DNA from: Chromera velia
Taxonomy: Eukaryota > Sar > Chromeraceae
Direction of reading: 5' to 3'
DNA length: 64,000 bases
Assembly (NCBI GenBank): GCA_018398765.1
Contig: JAHBMJ010003129.1
Location: 29,212-93,211 of the forward strand
The notes beneath the pieces are model-generated. The model saw only the letters and a list, made by a program, of their open reading frames with translations, was not told the origin of the DNA and made no database searches. Both the position numbers and the translations under genes were made by a program. Each line of letters opens with the position of its first letter. Within the stretch, counting starts at the first letter, position 1. Below are positions 25,703 to 38,655 of the stretch, piece by piece.

Positions 25703-26465
25703 CGTTGGTGTGTGTGCGTGTGCGTGGTGTGCGTGCCTGACTGGTTCACCCACACAGCGAGGGGACAGGAGGGTCATGTATGAAGGTGTTGTGCCGACCT
25801 GTTTCAAGGCTGTTTGGCTGGCGTCAATATTGAGAGACTCGTCATGGGTGTGATGAGAAGTGCTTATTTTTAAGCAGTATTGAACAGCTTCAATGAATCG
25901 GATACATACTGGAGGAGACCATATTTTAGGTGACGCAGCGTCTTTCTGAAACAATCTTTCAAAGTGTTGAAACGAAGATTAAACAAAGAAGAGTCAAACC
26001 CTATGAAAAACAGCATACGTTAACCTAATGTATACGTTTGAGCTGATTTCGAGGCTGATTTCTATGTTAATTTGAAAGGAAGTTCAGCGATGCCGCACTG
26101 TAGCTAGGCACTGTAGTATAGTATTATAAGTGTTTGATTAATTGAGTAAAGTGATTCTGCTTAGCTGAAGGATGAAGGAAAGGTGGCATCCAGTGGTGCA
26201 ACTAGTCTATATGTAGGTATGTATTTGTCACTATTTGATAATTGAGATCGAATAATTGATGATTCTAGTGATGATTTAAAATATACCTAGATTTATGTAT
26301 GATCATTATACGTCTGGAGATATGCTATCGCCATTGTCCTAGCTCTAAGCCCTAGTCTAAACCTCGAATGTTTCAAGCGTTTCAAGCTGTGTAACCAGCC
26401 TGTGTTTTACAGCAAATCGCCGGCAACGCCTAAGGCAACATACAAAATAACTTGGTTTTCACTAG
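24773..26465. other. 3' flank of the RCC1 gene and AT-rich intergenic DNA
   Basis: The first few hundred bases may contain further 3' exons: the frame containing AGATLKEIREGVLLLEHLH (24725 on) ends at CAA|GTATGC, and another short frame ends at a stop at 25158. A TGTC, TTCTC and CT microsatellite lies at 25600-25700. From about 25.9 kb the DNA is AT-rich with no gene that I can support. Confidence 0.45.
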
Positions 26466-26792
26466 GGGTAATTTTCAAAAAAAAAAAAAAATCATTTTCA
26501 TCTTTTTCTTTTTTTTTTCTGGGGTCAAGCTGAAAAATATGTTGTTTAAGTGTTGTTCAGGTGTTGCACGAATCAACATTGAAGTGCCGTTTAAGTATTG
26601 TTATACTATTGTTTCTTTGTCAGTATAATGATAAATGAATGGTGTTACACTGTTATATAAGTGTTGCTTTAGTGTTGCAAGCTATAGGTTGCAAGGTGTT
26701 ACATATGGTTGTTACATCTTGGTCGTCGCAATGGTCGAGGTCATCATTGAATTGCTCCTGAGACCTTTTTTTTTTTTTTTTGAAAATTACCC
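26466..26792. mobile_element. MITE-like element with terminal inverted repeats
   Basis: The left end reads GGGTAATTTTCA followed by about 15 A, and the right end is about 16 T followed by GAAAATTACCC, giving inverted termini of about 25 bp around a 327-bp body without coding potential. The interior repeats GTGTTG motifs. I could not define a target-site duplication, so the class is open. Confidence 0.65.
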
Positions 26793-27688
26793 TCAAGGTA
26801 AAGGCGAGAAAAGGTGTATAAGGTGCTGGTGCTGGTGCAAAAACAAGTTTGCACCTTAGATCAGGTGCAAAACAGGTGCAAAATAAGGTGCACCATTTAC
26901 TCTATAAAAGCTAGGTTTCTAGGGTTGATTTCTAGTATTTCTAACGGCAAAAAGGCGCCTCAATCAAAGCTTAAAAGCTTTTTATGATATAGATTTGCTA
27001 CATTGATTTTTACTATGTGAAACAACTTAAAATATCACTAGAAATATCAGTGAAAAGGCGATAAAAAGCAAAAATAAAAAATATGACAATTAAAGACTAT
27101 ATGTCTCTGACAGTCTCATGACTTCGGTCTCTTTCTGGATTTCTTTTCTCAATTGCTATGTAAACAGACTCAGTCTGCTTACTCAGCTTCTTGACTCAAA
27201 CCTGTTGTTCTGGTCTTTTTACCCTCGTCCGCTCCGCGTTGCTATGCGTGTACATGCAGTCGTTTCTGTTGCATAAGGCAGCCCATAAAACAGTTCTCAT
27301 GCTGCAAAGAGAAGAGGTACTCATGCTCCAATGGACCTAATTGATTTCATGCAGCGCATGCGTTGTCGAACGTGCGTTCAGTGACCTCGATCTATATGTA
27401 GCCGATTTTTAATTTATCTCATGTCTTTGCAAAAATCGGCTGCATATGATTGGATTTGTTCCGCGCACCGTGGCCCGGCAACACGCGCGTTTGGGGCCGC
27501 GGGGAGCCGCAGGGGCGGGGCCGCGGCGCGTTGCATGGCCATAATGCTGACACTTTTCACCCAATTCCATTCAATCAGGTGCAAAACAGGTGCATCAGGT
27601 GCATCTGGTGCAAAACAGGTGTATTTGGTGCAACTTCTTGGTTTGCACCTTTTCTGAGGTGCACCTTTTCCAAGCCTTACCTTAGGGT
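26789..27688. mobile_element. Second inverted-repeat element abutting the first
   Basis: The left end reads ACCCTCAAGGTAAAGGC and then GAAAAGGTG. The right end, read on the minus strand, is ACCCTAAGGTAAGGC and then GGAAAAGGTGC, so the two ends are inverted copies. Both subterminal regions carry the motif GGTGCAAAACAGGTGCA. The element is about 900 bp, has no credible ORF and contains the GC palindrome at 27471-27541. Confidence 0.55.
27471..27541. repeat. GC-rich palindromic island 3
   Basis: A 71-bp GC-rich block whose ends pair: TGGCC then GCAAC and GCG-rich sequence on the left match the reverse complement on the right (GTTGC then GGCCA). Confidence 0.65.
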
Positions 27689-28417
27689 TTTTATAACTGT
27701 TCATACAACAACATTCTCAGAGTCGGAGAATGGTTTTTAATGCATCATCATATAATAATCATGCCAGTGAATCGATATATATATATATATATATATATAA
27801 ATTGATAACATGATTCGATATATATATATGATGATGATTGAGGGTTAAATCTTAGATCCAGTGATGCCAGACCCCAAGCCACTAACAAGGTTTTGAGGAC
27901 AACCCCATGTCATGTAAAACGCTCACTTAACCTAGGTTCCGTAGGGCATTTGAAGGCTTGCAAGACTAGGTGGCCCCTTCGCTTTAGTCTTAAGCACGTA
28001 TGCCAGACGGAGGTACCCAGTCCTTGGAAAAGACAAAAGTTGCATAGCACACAACAAACCAACCCTCCCACCTGCCTTCTCCCCATATATATATATATAT
28101 ATATATACATATATTATCAATTCATAAGAAACATGTTATTCATACCTAGATTATTATGCTAACTGTTGCTAGTCTGTGAGGCTGACTTTCAACTCTTGTT
28201 TTAAATTATAATAGCTTTAATTTCTAAAGGGTATAGTACAAAAGGTTTTACCTAGCGTTTTACTTTCCAAGTAACTTCCGGTAGTTTTATATTACTTTAA
28301 GTATTACTTCTTACCGTTTGGACTTCGAACATCTGTACGCTCAGTGCTCTGCGTAGTGACCACCGACGTCAACGTGACGGTCAAATACACTGGCACTGGC
28401 CTTTTTTAGCTATTCTC
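27689..28417. other. AT-rich intergenic DNA 3' of the CSB gene
   Basis: Contains (TA)n runs near 27775-27830 and 28085-28110 and no gene that I can support. It should contain the CSB poly(A) site. Confidence 0.5.
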
Positions 28418-28574
28418 TCACTCAAACTTCTCCGGGTGGAACTCGTGTCGGAGCGTCCAGACTCCTGGCTCGTTGGGCCCCCCTCCGCGTGTCAGTCGGC
28501 ACATCTGCATGAGTGCAAGTCCACGCACACACAGACACACACAGGCGCACATGCACACACACACACACACATAC

Positions 28575-28669
<95 letters not shown>

Positions 28670-28677
28670 CACACACA

Positions 28678-28718
<41 letters not shown>

Positions 28719-29871
28719 CTCTTCTCATGCGCACCTGTGAATAGACTTCTTTTCCTGCATTCGTCTCAGCTGAATAATCCGCTGTCCGTCTCGTTCTGTC
28801 TGTCTGTCTGACTGTTGTCTGGTTGACTGACCTTTTTGAGAATCTGCCGGAAGACCTCTGACTGAGAAGGTCTGAGCCCCCCAGAGAACTTTGAAAGCAC
28901 CTGCATGGACAGACAGGCAGACACATTCGAGCCCTGGCTGTAACATCGTTCTACGGTCGAACGGTTTCCCTTTTTTCTCCTCTCACCTTTGTGACTTCGC
29001 CGCCATGTACCCTTTTTTACAAGTGTGATCATCACTTGATTTTACCCCAGTCAGATATACAGTAGACAAAAAAAAAAAGAAAAAAACCTGCCAACCTCTC
29101 CAGTCGTACGCCTGTAGACGACTTTGCCGCCCTCAACTTCCACCGCCGCGTCGTGAAAGAATTCGATCAAAGATGCAGCCAACTTTTCGTCCGACGCACC
29201 CAGTCTCACGCCCCCCCTCTCCCTCTCCCTGTCCTTCTCTCTGCCAGGATTTGCAGACGAAAAACTCTCCGCAAAGGGCCCCCCGGCCGCTTCATCAACA
29301 CCCTCTCCCGAAAAGAAACCTTCGACCCCCCCTTCTCCTTCCGCTTGGCCTTCCGCGGCCTCTCGAGACGCCGCAGCAGCAGCGGAAGAAGAAGAGGAAG
29401 AAGAAGATGCTCCTACTGCCTGCGTGCGACCTGACGCAGCCCTGAGTCTTGCCAGGAGTTGCTTCCCTGCACCTCCTACTGCAGCACCCCCTTGAGCGTC
29501 TCCATCCTGCATGGGCCCCGGCATTCTCCTCTTTACCATTTCGTCCGCTTCCTCCCGAGCCTTCTCTCTCCGTGCGTGCTTTGCCCTCTGCCTCTCATCA
29601 GAGACCGAGAGTCCTATCGGAGCTCCTGCCTCTCCCTTGCGGCCTGTCCACGTTGGAACCTGAGAACAAGAGGACACAAAAAAGACAGACAGAAGGATTT
29701 TCAACTGTCAACTAAGCCACGAGAACGTCCAACTCAGGCCAAGTAGAAAGAACACAAAAGAGAGAATGGCTGCCCGGACACATAATCAAAAAGTCAAAGT
29801 CCCGGCATTGATGACATCCATAGACCCTCCAACATCTTTACGAGGAACCCAAGAGAGGGTAAGCATTGGAA

Positions 29872-29902
<31 letters not shown>

Positions 29903-29908
29903 GGGAGG

Positions 29909-29939
<31 letters not shown>

Positions 29940-32149
29940 CGACTCACCGAAATCGAATGAGAGCTCCTCTCTCGGGCAGATTTCTTTACGAGACTCAGAG
30001 CTGCTTCAGCTGCAAGTAGAGAACAAGAAGAAAAAGATGGAGCGGCGTATCAACCAACACAGACCAGGCTCACTTAGTGCGATCGACAGAATAGACAGAT
30101 AAATGGATGTTGGCATACCACAGGCAACACCGATTTGCGGACAGAGGAACAAAAACGCATCATACGAAAAAACCCAAGTCAAAAGTAGAGAAGATGCACT
30201 CTTCATTCCATCCCGCGATCCCTCGACAAACAAACAGCATTTCCTTCCGCGTGCGTTAAATTAGAAATCAGGCGCAAAACCTCCAATCCTCTGCCAAAAA
30301 AAGAGACGTATCACAATCTTCAGACTGGGTGTGGCAAAGGCGCTGCATCATGAGGAAAAAAACACACACAAAGAACGCATACTGGAGCAACACCTCGACA
30401 CCGACGCAGAGACCGAGTGGCAGAGTCCACAACGAGAAACCACTCTCCCATACTTTCATCGACATACTAACCGATTTGCTTGCACTGTTCCGTCCACTGC
30501 CGCGTCTCCTTCTTCCCATCGCCGTCTCCTTCCGTATCCAGAGCGAAGGCCGCCTGCAAGATGAAGGAGAACAGAAATTGATGCACACATACGCAGTCAC
30601 TCATTGAGACAGACAAAAAAATTAGCCAAAGAAAATGAAAATCCGAGAGGAACAGGAGGAGTGCACGTCGACATGGATTTGCGACCCAAAACAAATAAGT
30701 CAGGAAAAAGGCATGACAAAGTAACCCCAACGGAGAAATCGTGAGCAAAAAGAAAGACAGACAAATAGAAGAAAGGAGTCCTCTTTCCTCAGATGCCAGT
30801 TTGGAGAGTCAAGTGCACATCATGCATCAGCTGATTTTCCTCCCTGATAGATCGATCGACTATGTCCGACATCAACAAGACCGACTGACCTTGATTCCAT
30901 CCCTATCATACAACGACTTCAACAAGGTGTTGTGTTCCCTCTCATCTGCTGCCCCGTCCTCTTCCCCCTCTTCTTCACCCTCATCTCTCCCTTCCCCCCC
31001 CCCTCTCTCTCGAATACCACGACCACCCAATCCCACCGCCGCTGCCCCAGTCTCAGAGAAACCCCCCAATCCTCTCCTGGAACGGGATGGGGCGGGTGCT
31101 GCCGCGTCTGCCGCTGACGTTTCTTTTCTGGCGGCGGCCACCAGGGACTGCACGACCCGCTCCTGAGAGCGCCCCGCCCCGCCGCCGCGAGCACCTGCTG
31201 CTGCAGACAACGACGCCGCCGCTTGGGGTGCTTCTCTGTTCGGAGGCGGCGGAGGGTCTGAGAAGAGATCCCTCAGGTCTGACCACTTGAAGAATCTCCT
31301 CTGACGGGGATCCTCCAAGACCTTCTGACTGAGGTAGTGCTTGAAGATCTGGCGGTGATAAATCTTCTCTTCTACCGTGCCTGCCGCCAGGAGACGGTAT
31401 ACGGTCACGTCCTTCTTCTGGCCTATCCGCCAAGCACGCTCTCGTGCCTGAATGGATTCATACGGATAGCAAGGCCAAAGTCTGATGATTGCCTCTATCT
31501 GAGTGGAAGAAGGGAGACTTTTCAGAGAGTGCGACCATCAGAAAGAGACAAAGAAACAATCAAGAAAAGCTGCAAAATCCCTCAACAGAGACCAGGGAAA
31601 CGGGAATAAAAAATAAGACAAAAGAAAAGAGAGCTGAAGCAACACACACAGAAAGGAGTGAAAAAAAATCGTTTTCGTGTTAAACAACCCTTCTCCCACA
31701 ACCACGCAGAACAATTTTCCTTCTTTCTTTCTTCTCACCTGCACGTCAGTCATGGGATTCCAATCTGGATCGAAGATCACCACCCTGTTTGCTCCCGTCA
31801 GATTGACCCCCAACCCCCCGACTCTGGTGGTGAGGAGCATGAGGAAAATTGACGACTCAGGATGATTGAATGCATCCACAAGTTGAAGCCGCTGTGTCAT
31901 CGGAGTCTGCCCGTCCATTCGCGCATAGGGCCACCGCTGGAGTCCGGATCTTCCCGTGATCGTCTCCCCCTCCTCTTCCTCTTCCCGTGCATCCTGATTG
32001 TGTTTGATGATTGCATTCTGAATCACCTCCAGCATCTGGACAGTCTGGGAGAACACTAACGCTCTGTGCCCCTCTCGCCTCCAGAGGGCGAGAACCTCCA
32101 GCAGGACCTTCAACTTTCCAGACCTGCCACCCACCCACCCACCCACCCA

Positions 32150-32220
<71 letters not shown>

Positions 32221-32301
32221 GGAGAGGGGGAGAGAGAGAGAGAGAGAGAGCGACCGAGAGAGAGAGAGAGAGAGGGGGGGGGAGAGAGAGAGAGAGAGAG
32301 G

Positions 32302-32348
<47 letters not shown>

Positions 32349-33346
32349 AGAGACCAGGGTCAACCAGGTGGACGAAAAAAGATTCAGAAGGCGACGGACA
32401 ATACAGAGAATCCAAAAGATTCAGCATGGATCTTTCAAGGCCATTTTTTTGACCAAACATTCATGTCTCAAGTGAACAAAATGACAAGGAGAAGAGTCCC
32501 GTGGCCACAGGCACGACAAAAAGTTGCCCGGCGGAAGAGACACAACTGTCCGCATGAAGTGAGTTGGTCAATAGAAAACGAAGAGAAGAGAATAGGACCA
32601 GAAAAGTCTTGAAGGAGCACGAACCCACCAACCGAATTTCTGTCCCAAAGTCTGGGGGTCTCTCCATCTCGGGACAGGCCAAGAGGAGAAGGTCAGGGTG
32701 GTTGCAGATCTTTCGGAGAACTCCGAGCGCAAAGAAGGCTCTGTACGTGTTGCTGCAGAGTTGGAGACGGAAAGAGAGGGGGACAGGGAAGAAAGCAGGA
32801 GAAAAAGATGAAAGACAGAAAGCGCCCTTCATGGGTTGAGCACGCAATTGCAGTGCATGGGCCCCCACTGGATAACCTCTTGTGAGGTTGCGTTGAGGAA
32901 AAAAGGAAAAGAGAGCAGAAAACAGGCAGGCCACATGTCTCCTTTCCTTCCACCGCAGACGCACTTACTTTTCTTGTGCGAGGGTTTTCCGTTGCGCTGC
33001 GAGAAACTTCACGTACACCTGATGCTGGGCCTCCGAGAGGTTGCAGAGCAGCACCTCCTCCCTCTTTGAAGGGAGAGCCAGGAGGTCCTGTAGCTCGGCC
33101 TTGTTGCGTCTCAGAAGAAAGGGGGAGGTCAACTCACGGAGAAGAACCGCACACCGATACGCGGCCTCGACCCTTGCCTGTGAAGCATGCGCCATTCCAC
33201 CCTGCACGTACAACAGAAGACCAAAGAAAAGACAGTCAGGTCTCGACAAAGGCCCATGGACGAACGCCAGCTGCATGTCCACATAATTCAACTGGAACAA
33301 TAGATGGATGAATCCATCGACAGACAGACACACACACACACACACA

Positions 33347-33384
<38 letters not shown>

Positions 33385-36300
33385 TCCTCAAGTGCTCGAC
33401 CCATCGATCCAAGAAGGAAGCTGTCGAATGCCTTGACTGAGAAATCCATAACAAAGAGAAAAGCAGAACGATTCATCTGTCGTTTTTCCTTTTCCTGCAC
33501 CCAGTCAGACAAACGGACAGAAAGGCAGACGCGTACACAAAGAAAGACAGACCATTTTGATGGGGTCTCCGAATTGTTCCAGAAAGACGGGCAGGGTCCC
33601 CAGCCTGCCAGGGTACACAAAGTCGAAAAGAGACCAGAGCTCCCTCAAATCATTCTGGATAGGGGACCCCGACAGAATTAGGCGGTGGGCAGAGGGAAGC
33701 TGCATGCAGGCAAAAACAGGAGCACAAAGAGACGAATGAAGAGAATGGATGCACACGGTTGAGCAAGGACACAAGTCCCCCCCGGGCCCTTAATTGTAAG
33801 CGAGCGAGAAACGTGCGGAAAGTCATGCAAGACAGTGCAAGGGGAAGACGAGAAGACTTGTGCGTAGCCACAGTTGGTCCTGTAGCCCTGTTCTTCCTCC
33901 CACGGGTCATTCATTCCCTGACTCCGACAATCACTATGATGCCCGCTTCCTCTTGTTACTGTTTCGAGAACTCTGCAACAGCTCTGATCCTCCCTGACTG
34001 ACCTTCTTGACAGAAATGGAGATTTCTGCATCCGGGTTTCTGATCTTCTGTCCCTCATCCAGCACGACCACCCCCCAAGGGAGGCAAAGGAATTCGTCCA
34101 GGCTCTTGCGCAACGACTCGTAGGAGGTGATCAGCACACCGCAAGTGCTCGAAGCCACGCGGGCTGCGTGGAGTCTCTCAGTGAGCTCCTGAAGTAAACA
34201 AAAAGGGGGGGCGAAGACAGAAGAAAAAGTTCTTGTTGCAATTTACAAATTTCATCTCGGAAATAAGCACGAGAGGCATGCAGGATCACCGCCATTCACA
34301 TCCACAAGAGAACGAGTAAGTGAATGTAATCTCCATGAAAAAGAATATACACGAAGAGAAATGCACCAGAACTCACTGTCACCGAGGAAGACAGGCAGAG
34401 AGACACACGCCAGACAGGCAGACAGACCAATAGACAGACAAGACTCGCTGACTGACTAACCTTTTGGTGCGCAAGGCAAACGCGCACCCGGGGACACCAG
34501 GTGTGCAGTTCCTGCTGCCACTGTCTCACGACCGTTGCCGGACAGGCAATCAGAATTCCTGTCGACCTTCTACCTCTCTCATCCTCTCCCGCTCCCATGA
34601 GCCACTCTGTATTTTTCTTTTCTGTCCGACTCATCTCTCTTCGGTAATTGGTTCGAAACTTTGCAGCTTCCATCCATGTCGTTTCTTCTTCATAAGGGAG
34701 CTTTTCAAGGAGTTTCGAATGCACAAGTCCGCCAATATAGGCAGCTACTTGAATTGTTTTCCCTAACCCCATTTCATCTCCCAGAATTCCCCCCACCCTC
34801 TGTGTGTGGAGTCCCCACAGCCAACGTACCCCTTCTTGCTGATATGCATACAGAGACTCCCACAATGATTTGGGAAGCCTGAAATTTCCCTCCACACAAA
34901 TATCCTCTTCCTCTTGCTCCTCCTCATCCTCATCCTCGTCCCCCTCTTCCCTCTTCACAACGACCCCCCCCGTCTGGCCCTGGTCCTCCTCAACTTTTGC
35001 CTTCTTCACCCGCGACCTTCTCTTCAATTCCTGAATTCGACCCTCATACCGCCAGTCCTCGGTATCATCAGGGGCACCCCCCGAGAAATGCATCGACACC
35101 CGCCCACCCTGATCAGACAAAGAGTCAAGACGCCCCAATCTCCTATCTCCATCCGCATCTTCCAGCAAACCTGACGCACGCAGAACGTGCTTGAAATCAT
35201 CGGATAAATCACTCAACTCGTCACTGTCTCTTTCCCTCGACGAGTCACTTTCCTCTTTCTTCACTCTTCTCTCCCCTTGCTGCTTTTTCTTCCCCCTTCC
35301 ATTCTTCTTTTGCCCCTCTCCCCCAACTGAAGAGAGAGCGTCGCGCTCGTCAGCCAAAGACAACGACGAGTCCTCACCTGACGAAGAGGAAGACGAATCG
35401 TCAGACGGGTGGAAAGAAGACCCGTCACCTTCAGAATCACCAAAAAGACCTGAGGGTTGCTCATGGCGAGGGATCTGAACTACACTCTTCTTTTTCTTGT
35501 CTCTCTTTCTTTCTGCCTCTGCAGGCGCCTTCTGCTGCTTCTGTTCTTTCTTCACATTCTTTTCCTTCCCCTCTTCACTCACTGCAAAACCATCCTTGGA
35601 CGCTGAGTCCGTCCCCTCCTTCCTTCTCTTTACTTTTAGCCTCACTCTGACTCCAGTCACGAGGTTGGGCACTGGAATAGCAGGGGCCGCTGAGACAGAC
35701 GCAGGTGGAGGGGGCAACACTCGGACTGCGGCAGACGAAGATGCTGCAGCACCAGACGATTCTACCTGCCTTCTCATGTGAGTGTCCTGCCTGCCCTTTC
35801 TCCGCGCCTCCCTCTCCTTCTCCTTTTCCAAATGAAGTCTCAAAAGTTCTTTGTCCGACGCGTGAGGTCGGTATCCGGCCTTCGTCTTCTCTCTGTCACG
35901 CCGCGTCATGATATCGCGAGGGTCGATGTGAAAGAAAGCAGAGGAAGACGAAGAGGCCGCAGCCGCTCCAGCACCTGCTGCTGCTGCTGCTGCGTTTGTT
36001 GTTGCTGGGGGGGGATTCTGTTGCGGCCTGCCCGAGGGTGGCAGAGGAGACGGAGACGGGGGGTCAGAGGGAGGAGCGTAGATCTCCTCGATCTCTCCAC
36101 TGCTGCTCGAGTCTCCATCTTCCCCTTCCTCAAGCTCTCGGTATCCCTGTGGAATATCTCTCTTCCTCTGCTGGGATTTCTCTGCAGCTTGTGTCTGTGG
36201 AATCATCAACCGCTGTACCCCCCCTATGTCTGCAGGGGGAGGGGAAGCTCCTCGTTGCTTTTGGGGGAGGTCAAACAATTCTTCTTCTACTGCCCCTCTC

Positions 36301-38655
36301 TGGCCCTCTGGTCTTTGAGAGTGATCTCTTCCCCCTGTACCACCTCCCTCTCTCCCCATTCTCTCACGCGCTCTCTTCTTCTCTTCCACCTCTTCCCGCA
36401 GCTTCTCAAGCTCTGAGTTGTGAGACTGGATTTTCTTCCTGCCCTCTTGTGTTTCCCCTAGCAGCTGCCTGTATTCTTCCACCCCCGCATCGTCCCCTTC
36501 GCCCTCGCCTGACCTCTCCCGCTTGCCCCTTTCCTTCTGCTGTTGCAGTTTCTGCATTCTCAGTCTCACACCCAGTCCCTCAAGGGTTCGCAGTCGCCGC
36601 TCTCTCTCTTGCACCACTCTCTGCAGATTCTTCAGCTCTTGGGTGTGCGTCTGAAGCCGAAACGACACGTCCATCTCTTCTTCAACAGCCTGCAAGGAAT
36701 GGAAAGAGAAGAGGAGAGGGTAGTGAAAATTGCGATCAAATGTGCGGCAAAAGATCCAGAAGCTCGCTGAAGTACAACAGACAAGGGCCCCACTCAGTAG
36801 ACCGACAGACAGACAAACAGATCCACCGACGGACAAACCTTCTCGACCTGACGCGAGGAGACCGCGCGCACTCCCAAACTCTCCAGGAGAGCGGACGGTG
36901 CGGGGGCAGGGGAGGGGCGACGAACAGCGGTGGATGAGGAGGACCCAGATGCTGAGGCTGAGGCTGCTGCGGCTCTTCCACCAATTCCCTCTCTCCTACT
37001 GCTTCTCCCCCTCTCCGCCTCACCAAGGCCTCCCTTTTTCACTTGAGTCTTCGAACTGAGAAATCCCGTCAGAGATCTCAGCGCGGATGCGGAAGAGGAC
37101 ACCTCGCCACGCGAACCGCTTGATGACTGCATGGGCTGGCTGGAGGTCCGGGAGGTTTCTTGGGGGATTTCAGATCTGTCTGCTCCGTTCGAGAGAAGGG
37201 CTGGAAGAGGTATGAAACCTTCTGCCTCCCGGTCTCTGCTCAGACCCAACTCCTTCAAGGAGAGACCCTTTTCCTTCTCCTTCTTTTCCATCTTTTCCTC
37301 TTTCTTGTGTCTCTTTTTCTTCTTATTGTTCTTTGAGTTACCAGCGAGAGAGAGAGAGGCATCAGGAGAATCCGATGAGATCGAAGCCCCGTCTTTCTCC
37401 GCTTTTCCTTTCTTTCTCTTCCTTTTCTTTTTGCGATCACTCTCAGCCTTTTCCCCCCTTTTTTTGCTCTGCAGCTCTCTGGACTCGTCTACACGCGTTT
37501 CCGTCCTCGACAAATCCCCCCCGGACTCCTGTTCCTGCAAGGATACCCCACCCACTGCACTACTACTACTGCTACTGCTGCTGGAATTTTCTTCGCGGAT
37601 ATTCTTCTTCTCATCCTCTCTCCCTGCACCTTCGCCGGGAGTAACCCTGAGTCTCTTCGGCTGCTTCTGCTTCGGCCTGCTCGTTTCTTTCCTCCCTCTC
37701 TGCCCCTTTTTTGTCTTTGTCCCTACATACGAAGACTCTGAAGAGGACTCCGAAGAAGAAGAAGAGGAAGACGGAGGGGAGGAAGAAGCAACGTCCAGTA
37801 CGGGGGCAGAGGGACCGGAGGAGGACGACGCGCCACCCTTCCCCTTCGGCTTCTCCGCTGCCGTTTTCCGCTTGGCACCTCCTTGCTTTCTCGTAACTGC
37901 TCGTTGAGGAGGATTGGCACCTGACGAGAATTAAAGAGAATGGGAGGAAGGCAAGATATTTGCAAGACAGCTATGGATGTGCAGCAAACGAAACGGCGGG
38001 TGTCCTGTACACGGAACAAAGCCGCGCATCGACCATCCGGGCCGTTTGAAAGGCAGCTTTGCATGTCCTTCTATCGTGACCTTTGAAACGAAAATCGAGC
38101 CGTACATGATCACCCTTGCGGGCCAGAGTGCAAAGCCCATCCAAACCAAGTATATATATTTTGTTTCCTGTGTTCAAAGAGAAATTGAGGGCACACAATG
38201 CGAGCACAAGGACTCAGACTACGAGTCGGGCACTTTCTCGGCGGCACCACTTCTTTTGACAGGTTGACGATGTGCGGACTCTCCGTGGGAAGTGAACGTT
38301 ATCTGACGATTTCCTGCCTCTCTGCCTGTGGCTGACCGTCAACCTGTTGGGAAAAGAGGAGATCGATGGCGGCGTTGCGGTTTCTCTGGCACTGTCTGAG
38401 TGCTATCTCTATCTGGCTGGTGGAGAAGAAAGGGAACTGTGTGTGCAGCTCCGTGACCGCATTCCGCAGGGACCGCAACCAGGGGCTCTCCTTCTCCTTG
38501 TCCCCCTCTCCCACTGCAACAGCGGCCGACGAAGAAGAACAAGACGCAGGAACCTCCTCTTGCACCCCCTTTACCGCGCCCTCTTCCTCAGGTGGAGAGA
38601 TTTGTGTTGTCTGTCCCGCCTCTCTATCGTCTCCACACTTCTCGTTCCCCTCCAT
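28418..38655 (-). CDS. ERCC6: CSB/ERCC6/Rad26-type SNF2 ATPase with N-terminal CUE-like domain, 14 exons
   Basis: DNA-dependent ATPase of transcription-coupled nucleotide excision repair, acting on stalled RNA polymerase II in the nucleus. Exons in transcript order: 38655-38337, 37920-36839, 36689-34461, 34188-34003, 33699-33553, 33201-32969, 32752-32633, 32123-31739, 31447-30890, 30553-30472, 30009-29948, 29659-29096, 28900-28832, 28504-28418; about 2,040 residues, every phase checked. Seen: [11 protein letters not shown] (motif I), [16 protein letters not shown] (Ia), [10 protein letters not shown] (II, DEGQ), [10 protein letters not shown] (III), [45 protein letters not shown] (V, shown here in part) and [10 protein letters not shown] (VI). 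The C-terminus resembles the ubiquitin-binding/winged-helix end of CSB ([18 protein letters not shown], then [19 protein letters not shown] and [13 protein letters not shown]). Exon 1 encodes a CUE-like helix bundle ([10 protein letters not shown], later AAIDLLFSQ). Exons 2 and 3 carry long charged, disordered linkers. Confidence 0.94.
28500..28720. repeat. CA/GA/CAGA compound microsatellite
   Basis: About 220 bases of CA, then GA, CAGA and CA repeats inside the last intron of the CSB gene. On the transcribed sense strand it reads as TG/TCTG/TC repeats. Confidence 0.95.
32140..32353. repeat. GA-rich microsatellite in a CSB intron
   Basis: An ACCC and CA run followed by about 190 bases of GA with GGGA interruptions. 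The acceptor of CSB exon 8 lies directly beside it at 32124-32125. On the sense strand it is a long CT tract, in effect an extended polypyrimidine tract. Confidence 0.95.
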
